Below, in pieces: positions 5,511 through 6,955 of a DNA stretch of 6,955 nucleotides. The translations under genes and the position numbers were made by a program. This stretch comes from CBFCZU01 sp965602635 (GTDB lineage Bacteria; Planctomycetota; Phycisphaerae; SM23-33). Location: the NCBI GenBank assembly GCA_965602635.1, contig CBFCZU010000226.1, positions 1-6,955 of the forward strand. Reading direction: 5' to 3'. The notes beneath the pieces were generated by a model. It had not been told where the DNA came from, searched no databases, and saw nothing but the letters and a program-made list of their open reading frames with translations. Numbering within the stretch: the stretch's first letter is position 1; each line of letters begins with the position of its first letter.

Positions 5511-6479
5511 ATGATGGCTGCGCATTCCTCAGGCCACTCAGCGTGCGGGGTCGCGCCGACTCAGCAGGCTGGGGCAAGGTCGTCGTTGAGAGCTCTCGTT
5601 GCATCGACCGCCCTGGTGTTGGTGCTGTGCCCACCGGCGTTCGGGGGATACCAGGTCTTCCTGCCGCCGGCGCAGAGCCCGGTGGACATCATCCACACCA
5701 CGGACCTGTACTACCCGGCATGGGACTGGGACGACGTCAACGACGCCACCAGTCTTTACGCCCTGCACACCGGCGGCTATGCCCGCATGGCGCTGTTCAG
5801 CATGGAGCAGGACAGCGGCGACCGCGGCAACGGCGAGGCCTGGCGGGGGATCTACGCCAACTTCGACCTGGATCCCATGACCCCCTCGCCCTGGGCGGGG
5901 GATCACGCCACCAGCCGCCCGCAGCTTCCCGCCAGCATCGCCCGCCCCGCCGTGATCGCCGACCCGGCGGTTTTCTTCGACGAGAGTCAGGACTACATCT
6001 ACGAGCGGCTGGACGGCTCGCCCGGCTGGGCCTTTGGAGCAGGCGCGAGCAGGCCGTCTCCGTTGCCTCCCCGCCCTCCCGCCATGTCGCCGTGTGCCAC
6101 CGTCATCCCGGCACCGTTTCGGGCGGCCTCTGCCGCGCATGCCTGCCCCGCCGCCAAGGCCAGCACCAGCGCCGCCGCCCACGCCACCGAGGCGGCCCCG
6201 GAAGCCGCCGGAAGCGGGCGGAACCCCGTGGATCGGGACGGAACGAAACGGAACGAAACGGAAAGTTTCGGAAAGTTCCGGAACCAAACGGAACGAAACG
6301 GAAAGTTTCGGAAAGTCTCGGAACGAAACGGAAAGTTCCGCGACGGGCCCGAAATCCGTAAGTCCATGTGTGTCAATGCCTTCCAGGTTTTGAGCCGCAA
6401 GCCACGCGAACGGAAGAGGCAACAGGCACCAGGCAACAGGGAGGAAGACAGGCACTCGGTACCAGGCACCAGGCAATAG
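5511..6479 (+). CDS. Hypothetical secreted protein with repeat-derived C-terminus (possibly truncated or degraded)
   Basis: I do not recognise the family. The 322-aa frame has a classical signal peptide: RSSLRALVASTALVLVLCPP followed by AFGG, with cleavage likely at about residue 45 if the first ATG is used. A TTG at 5586 would give a signal peptide of ordinary length (MRALVAST...) and is an equally good start; neither has a strong Shine-Dalgarno. The mature part to about residue 175 looks like real protein: YQVFLPPAQSPVDIIHTTDLYYPAWDW, an NDATSLYAL segment, FSMEQDSG, YANFDLDPMTPSPWAGD, DPAVFFDESQDYIYERLDGSPGW. After that it becomes Ala/Pro/Ser-rich, and from about residue 240 it is a translation of the 10-bp array (ERNGKFRKVS-type peptide) and the 7-bp array. 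Its native C-terminus has therefore probably been lost. No PEP-CTERM sorting signal or membrane anchor is seen. Confidence 0.5.
   Translation: MMAAHSSGHSACGVAPTQQAGARSSLRALVASTALVLVLCPPAFGGYQVFLPPAQSPVDIIHTTDLYYPAWDWDDVNDATSLYALHTGGYARMALFSMEQDSGDRGNGEAWRGIYANFDLDPMTPSPWAGDHATSRPQLPASIARPAVIADPAVFFDESQDYIYERLDGSPGWAFGAGASRPSPLPPRPPAMSPCATVIPAPFRAASAAHACPAAKASTSAAAHATEAAPEAAGSGRNPVDRDGTKRNETESFGKFRNQTERNGKFRKVSERNGKFRDGPEIRKSMCVNAFQVLSRKPRERKRQQAPGNREEDRHSVPGTRQ
6238..6340 (+). repeat. 10-bp periodic array, copy 1
   Basis: About ten consecutive 10-bp units lie in exact register, fitting a GAA-(cg or ag)-(aaa, ttt, tcc or similar)-CG pattern: GAACGAAACG, GAACGAAACG, GAAAGTTTCG, GAAAGTTCCG, GAACCAAACG, GAACGAAACG, GAAAGTTTCG, GAAAGTCTCG, GAACGAAACG, GAAAGTTCCG. 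Units alternate between A-rich and T-rich centres, which lets neighbouring units partly pair. No equal-length spacers exist, so it is not a CRISPR array. Because the period is not a multiple of three, all frames stay open and create spurious ORFs on both strands. Confidence 0.92.
6290..6365 (+). repeat. Long direct repeat, copy 1 (231-bp offset)
   Basis: These 76 bp match 6521-6596 at 71 positions. The segment contains the last part of the 10-bp array followed by a non-periodic tail that reads GCGACGGG, then CGAAATC, ending in AAGTCC. Downstream of it GTTTTGAGCCGC (6387-6398) recurs at 6618-6629, still at the same 231-bp offset. Confidence 0.92.
6396..6413 (+). repeat. 9-bp periodic units, copy 1
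   Basis: Two 9-bp units, CGCAAGCCA and CGCGAACGG, follow GTTTTGAGC. They share the CGC-purine-purine opening and 9-bp step of the repeats bracketing the GxxExxY gene, but no such gene is attached here. With only two units, confidence rests on the fuller copy at 6627-6653. Confidence 0.5.
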
Positions 6480-6485
6480 GCAGTC
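6418..6485 (+). repeat. 7-bp periodic array (GGCAMCA type)
   Basis: Two runs are in register: GGCAACA, GGCACCA, GGCAACA at 6418-6438, then GGCACTC, GGTACCA, GGCACCA, GGCAATA, GGCAGTC at 6451-6485, separated by 12 bases. The array sits between the two copies of the 10-bp array. The stop codon that ends the secreted-protein frame (6477-6479) is part of this repeat, supporting the view that the end of that frame is accidental. Confidence 0.8.
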
Positions 6486-6490
6486 CGTTC

Positions 6491-6570
6491 GGAACCACCC
6501 GGAAAAGGGCGGAACGAAACGGAACGAAACGGAAAGTTTCGGAAAGTCTCGGAACGAATCGGAACGTTCC
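6491..6570 (+). repeat. 10-bp periodic array, copy 2
   Basis: Eight units lie in 10-bp register: GGAACCACCC, GGAAAAGGGC, GGAACGAAAC twice, GGAAAGTTTC, GGAAAGTCTC, GGAACGAATC, GGAACGTTCC. The first two are diverged. The last is a perfect 10-bp palindrome. It is the same array type as 6238-6340. Confidence 0.9.
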
Positions 6571-6596
6571 GCGACGGGTCCGAAATCGATAAGTCC
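6521..6596 (+). repeat. Long direct repeat, copy 2
   Basis: This is the second copy of the 76-bp segment at 6290-6365, with five substitutions and no indels. The constant 231-bp offset extends downstream to the shared GTTTTGAGCCGC. The intervening 21 bases are strongly diverged, so conservation is patchy rather than uniform. Confidence 0.92.
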
Positions 6597-6626
6597 TTGC
6601 AGCACAAGGCATTTCCTGTTTTGAGC

Positions 6627-6653
6627 CGCGAACAACGCAAACCTCGCGAACGA
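6627..6653 (+). repeat. 9-bp periodic units, copy 2
   Basis: Three units lie in exact register: CGCGAACAA, CGCAAACCT, CGCGAACGA. This is the same unit length and opening (CGC followed by purines) as the terminal repeats of the GxxExxY cassette, although the sequence differs (GAAC against GAGA core). Confidence 0.65.
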
Positions 6654-6703
6654 AGAGGGGAAATGGGTTCCGAGCGGGACCCTAAAGCCCGGTCTTGAGG
6701 AAA

Positions 6704-6718
6704 GCGTCCGAAGGACGC
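6704..6718 (+). other. Perfect small hairpin
   Basis: GCGTCC, loop GAA, GGACGC: a 6-bp stem with a 3-nt loop. There is no T-run after it, so terminator function is not supported. It lies between the 9-bp units and the CCGCACT array. Confidence 0.4.
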
Positions 6719-6739
6719 GCCGCGAAAGGCCGGGGCTCT

Positions 6740-6781
6740 CCGCACTCCGCACTCTGCACTCCGCACTCGCTGCTCCGCCCT
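6740..6781 (+). repeat. 7-bp tandem repeat (CCGCACT type)
   Basis: Six units lie in register: CCGCACT, CCGCACT, CTGCACT, CCGCACT, CGCTGCT, CCGCCCT. Read on the minus strand this gives the peptide pattern SAECGVRSAE, a common artefact in annotations of planctomycete-like and related metagenomes. It is distinct in sequence from the GGCAMCA array but has the same period. Confidence 0.88.
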
Positions 6782-6858
6782 CGCTCATTCGGTTGTCAGG
6801 CGCTTCGGAGGCGCACACCTATGGCGCGCCCCCTCTACCCTTACCGTGCGCGGAAGCC

Positions 6859-6886
6859 TTTGCGCGCGCAAACGTGTTGCCATAAT
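6859..6886 (+). promoter_or_regulatory. Possible promoter with overlapping palindrome
   Basis: A perfect 14-bp palindrome, TTTGCGCGCGCAAA (6859-6872), precedes TGC-CATAAT (6878-6886), which resembles an extended -10 box. The -35 match within the palindrome is poor and the spacing is short (15-16 bp). It could drive a gene beyond the window, with the palindrome as an operator. This is weak evidence. Confidence 0.25.
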
Positions 6887-6955
6887 GACGCCTGTGGCCG
6901 TAACTCCCGGCCGGGCCGGCGGCCGAAAATTTCATTTTCCCCCGATTTCGCCGGG

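Larger units (their letters stand above)
6654..6955. other. Non-coding 3' region without a supported gene
   Basis: Together with the repeats before it, the stretch from 6480 to the window end holds no credible gene. Beyond the arrays it contains a 6-bp hairpin (GCGTCC-GAA-GGACGC, 6704-6718), the CCGCACT array, a 14-bp palindrome and a possible promoter near 6859-6886. Open frames on both strands here are products of the repeats. A gene may begin just beyond the window. Confidence 0.6.

Noticed and set aside
6030..6235. PEP-CTERM sorting signal at the end of the secreted protein
   Set aside because: A VIPAP-like string appears near 6102-6116, but there is no following hydrophobic helix or arginine cluster in any frame.
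5177..6361. Large + strand frame crossing the flavoprotein end and the secreted gene
   Set aside because: It overlaps both in another frame, has an Arg/Pro/Gly-rich shadow composition and no recognisable domain.
6238..6600. CRISPR array
   Set aside because: Units are contiguous 10-mers without unique equal-length spacers, and no cas gene is present.
5538..6818. Long minus-strand frames rich in FRFVPFRS-type peptides
   Set aside because: They are produced by the 10-bp and 7-bp repeats, which keep all frames open, and they oppose a more plausible + strand secreted protein.
6907..6935. Rho-independent terminator at the GC-rich inverted repeat
   Set aside because: CCGGC/GCCGG can pair, but no T-run follows directly on the + strand and no supported gene ends nearby.

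Overview
The window is very GC-rich and densely coded on the + strand. It holds a soluble NADH/flavin electron-transfer operon, a small nuclease-like cassette inserted inside that operon, and a 3' tail of short-period repeats with no convincing gene. PQQ-like beta-propeller proteins, a GxxExxY protein bracketed by inverted repeats and abundant 7-, 9- and 10-bp periodic repeats together suggest an environmental bacterium of the Planctomycetota (Phycisphaerae-like) or a relative. That assignment is inference; no rRNA or other marker gene is present.

Layout. (1) 3-983: 3' part of a PQQ-like beta-propeller gene. (2) 980-3334: overlapping it by ATGA, a 784-aa fusion joining a NuoE/HydC-type subunit, a thioredoxin-like domain, a NuoF/HydB-type flavoprotein and a C-terminal 2x[4Fe-4S] ferredoxin. 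(3) 3342-3798: a cassette made of two 30-bp inverted repeats (27/30 matching) around a 127-aa GxxExxY gene. (4) 3813-5375: a 520-aa protein with a NuoG-type [2Fe-2S] domain, a GltD-type double-cluster domain, a shortened FAD domain and a C-terminal Fe-S domain. (5) 5511-6479: a short secreted-type protein of unknown function whose reading frame runs into repeat DNA. (6) 6238-6955: a 10-bp periodic array present twice at an exact 231-bp offset, 9-bp units like those in the cassette ends, and two kinds of 7-bp repeat.

How the genes fit together. The fusion supplies NADH oxidation at FMN and a chain of Fe-S clusters. The 520-aa protein supplies further clusters and a second flavin. The domain set resembles HydBC/Bfu-type and Stn-type (StnA with StnBC) NADH-linked electron-bifurcating or transhydrogenase complexes. 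The key difference is in the GltD-like protein: the stretch that normally holds the NAD(P)H-binding subdomain is missing, and the two halves of the FAD domain are joined directly. A simple NADH/NADPH transhydrogenase is therefore unlikely, and the FAD probably serves as a relay or meets another partner. No hydrogenase, formate dehydrogenase or other terminal catalytic subunit is visible here.

The most interesting points are this NAD(P)H-domain-less flavoprotein paired with a one-chain NuoE-NuoF-ferredoxin fusion, the GxxExxY cassette separating two genes of what should be one transcription unit, and the shared architecture of the periodic repeats.
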